Shown: one piece after another, positions 5,979 through 6,719 of the stretch
Numbering within the stretch: the first letter of the stretch is position 1
How the letters are laid out: each line of letters opens with the position of its first letter
Assembly (NCBI GenBank): GCA_947598345.1
Contig: CANQFF010000051.1
Location: 1 to 6,719, forward strand
DNA from: an uncultured Bacilli bacterium
Lineage (GTDB): Bacteria; Bacillota_I; Bacilli_A; RF39; UBA660
Direction of reading: 5' to 3'
Length of the DNA: 6,719 nucleotides
Program-made: the position numbers and the translations under genes
The notes under the pieces: model-generated
What the model saw: the letters and a program-made list of their open reading frames with translations, nothing else
Databases searched by the model: none
Told to the model about the DNA's origin: nothing

Positions 5979-6287
5979 TTAATCAAGACTTGAATTAGAT
6001 TTTTTAGCAACTCTAATTTTCTTTCCGTCTTTATCTACACTATGTCCTATTCTAGTAGGTTTTTTTGTTTTAGGATCAATAATCATTACATTTGAAATAT
6101 GAATAGGTGATTCTACTTCATTAATACTTCCTGCTTGTTGTCCGTTACCTTTAACATGCTTTTTTACTATATTAATACCTTCAACAACTACTCTATTTTC
6201 ATTACGCAATACATGAGTAATTTTTCCTTCTTTTCCCTTATCCTTACCAGAAATGACAACTACTTTATCTCCAGTTTTAAAGTTCAT
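5979..6287 (-). CDS. rplX: 50S ribosomal protein L24 (uL24)
   Basis: An assembly-initiator protein that binds the 5' end of 23S rRNA and later sits near the peptide exit. The product is 102 residues, normal for the family. The KOW motif is clear near the N-terminus (GDKVVVISGKDKGKEGKI, residues 6-23). It is followed by VVVEGINIVKKHVK (33-46), the loop ESPIHISNVMIIDPKTKKPTRIG (59-81) and a basic tail ending KKSNSSLD. The start is ATG 6287, with GGAGG at 6299-6295 seven bases upstream. It lies 18 bases after rplN and 17 before rplE, the standard order. Confidence 0.97.
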   Translation of the reverse strand: MNFKTGDKVVVISGKDKGKEGKITHVLRNENRVVVEGINIVKKHVKGNGQQAGSINEVESPIHISNVMIIDPKTKKPTRIGHSVDKDGKKIRVAKKSNSSLD

Positions 6288-6305
6288 CTTTCTGCCTCCA
6301 AACTC

Positions 6306-6674
6306 TTATAGCACTTCTTTAGCTAGTGATGCGATTTTAGAGTATCCTGCATCACGAATCTCTCGTGCGATTGGTCCAAAAACACGAGTTCCAACTGGAC
6401 TTTTATCATCTTTAATAATAACTGCTGCGTTATCATCAAATTTGATATATGATCCGTCTTCTCTTCTTAGACCAAATTTACTTCTAACTACTACTGCTTT
6501 AACAACTTTACCTTTGCCAACAGTTCCATTAGGTGTTGCCTTTTTTACTGAAGCAACTACTACATCTCCAATATTACCAGTTTTAACTTTAGAGCCCCCA
6601 AGAACGCGAATTACAGAAATTTCTCTTGCTCCTGAGTTATCTGCTACTTTTAAACGGCTTTCTTGTTGAATCAT
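6306..6674 (-). CDS. rplN: 50S ribosomal protein L14 (uL14)
   Basis: Sits on the interface side of the 50S subunit, contacts 16S rRNA and is the docking site of the silencing factor RsfS. The 122-residue product is exactly the usual length. It starts MIQQESRLKVADNSGAREI, where ADNSGA is the family hallmark, and continues with VLGGSKVKTGNIGDVVVASV, KGKVVKAVVVRSKFGLRREDGSYIKFDDNAAV (residues 54-85), PVGTRVFGPIAREIRD (93-108) and KIASLAKEVL. The start is ATG 6674, with AAGGAGG at 6688-6682 seven bases upstream. It follows the presumed end of rpsQ by 25 bases, the normal arrangement. Confidence 0.98.
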   Translation of the reverse strand: MIQQESRLKVADNSGAREISVIRVLGGSKVKTGNIGDVVVASVKKATPNGTVGKGKVVKAVVVRSKFGLRREDGSYIKFDDNAAVIIKDDKSPVGTRVFGPIAREIRDAGYSKIASLAKEVL

Positions 6675-6699
6675 ATATTATCCTCCTTCACTCGTTCAA

Positions 6700-6719
6700 T
6701 TATAAAATAATTGCTTTTT
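6700..6719 (-). CDS. rpsQ: 30S ribosomal protein S17 (uS17), last codons only (partial)
   Basis: Only the final codons are in the window. On the minus strand one frame reads an incomplete codon NAA, then Lys-Ala-Ile-Ile-Leu and TAA at 6702-6700. This resembles the Bacillus S17 ending (Glu-Ala-Val-Ile-Ile), and rpsQ normally precedes rplN. Another frame stays open longer, to a TGA overlapping the rplN start (Lys-Ser-Asn-Tyr-Phe-Ile-Ile-Glu-Arg-Val and on, ending at 6671), and cannot be wholly excluded. However, it would run through the strong rplN Shine-Dalgarno site and its ending looks less like S17. The assignment rests on context and about five residues. Confidence 0.6.

Noticed and set aside
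5983..5993. Small palindrome TCAAGACTTGA at the end of rplX, considered as a hairpin or an S8 regulatory site
   Set aside because: A one-base centre cannot form a stable RNA loop, there is no T-run after it, and it encodes the last residues of L24. It does not resemble the S8-binding helix.
5657..6669. Forward-strand open frames at 5657-5899 (opposite rplE) and 6253-6669 (opposite rplN)
   Set aside because: Both are antisense shadows of highly conserved ribosomal genes and resemble no known protein.
6699..6704. TATAAT on the minus strand just upstream of rplN, as a possible -10 promoter element
   Set aside because: It overlaps the presumed rpsQ stop in AT-rich sequence, and the position of a -35 element falls at or beyond the window edge. 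A promoter inside the ribosomal operon is not supported.
6671..6719. Alternative frame for the end of rpsQ, overlapping the rplN start through ATGA
   Set aside because: It is open to the window edge but would run through the rplN Shine-Dalgarno site, and its ending is less like S17 than the Lys-Ala-Ile-Ile-Leu frame. Kept only as an alternative.
1..6719. Mobile elements, CRISPR arrays, tRNA or other RNA genes, riboswitches, rho-independent terminators
   Set aside because: Coding density is nearly complete, gaps are 25 bases or less, and no repeat array or GC-rich hairpin followed by a T-run was seen on the transcribed strand.

Overview
The window is a stretch of the conserved bacterial spc ribosomal-protein operon. 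Every gene lies on the minus strand, so transcription runs from position 6719 down to position 1. In transcription order it holds: end of rpsQ (S17, partial), rplN (L14), rplX (L24), rplE (L5), rpsN (S14, zinc type), rpsH (S8), rplF (L6), rplR (L18), rpsE (S5), rplO (L15), secY, adk, map and the first three quarters of infA (partial). The longest non-coding gap is about 25 bases, so no non-coding stretch needs its own description.

The source is most likely a low-GC Gram-positive-type bacterium (Bacillota/Bacilli, or a Mollicutes-related gut lineage). The DNA is strongly AT-rich. Shine-Dalgarno sites are strong AAGGAGG-like sequences. S14 is the short four-cysteine form, and adenylate kinase has a four-cysteine LID. 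The secY-adk-map-infA order is that of Bacillus-like genomes. TGA ends secY and map while Trp is read from TGG, so the genetic code is standard and not the Mycoplasma/Spiroplasma code in which TGA is Trp. A finer placement cannot be supported from this sequence alone.

The layout has two parts. From rplN to rpsE (about 6700 to 3270) ribosomal genes are separated by 13 to 25 bases, and nearly every gap carries its own strong Shine-Dalgarno site. From rpsE onward (3270 to 1) genes are 1 to 4 bases apart or overlap, and their ribosome-binding sites lie wholly or partly inside the end of the preceding gene, which points to translational coupling. No internal promoter or terminator is convincing, so the block is probably one transcript running on into infA and beyond.

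Functionally the block makes ribosomal subunit proteins (S17, S14, S8, S5; L14, L24, L5, L6, L18, L15) together with the SecY translocon channel, adenylate kinase, the methionine aminopeptidase that trims nascent N-termini, and initiation factor IF-1. This is a growth and translation cluster.

I see no undescribed system here. Points worth a second look are the absence of rpmD (L30) between rpsE and rplO, an unusual glycine-poor P-loop in adenylate kinase, a charged N-terminal extension on S5, an arginine-rich SecY tail that overlaps the adk ribosome-binding region, and several start codons that need correcting.
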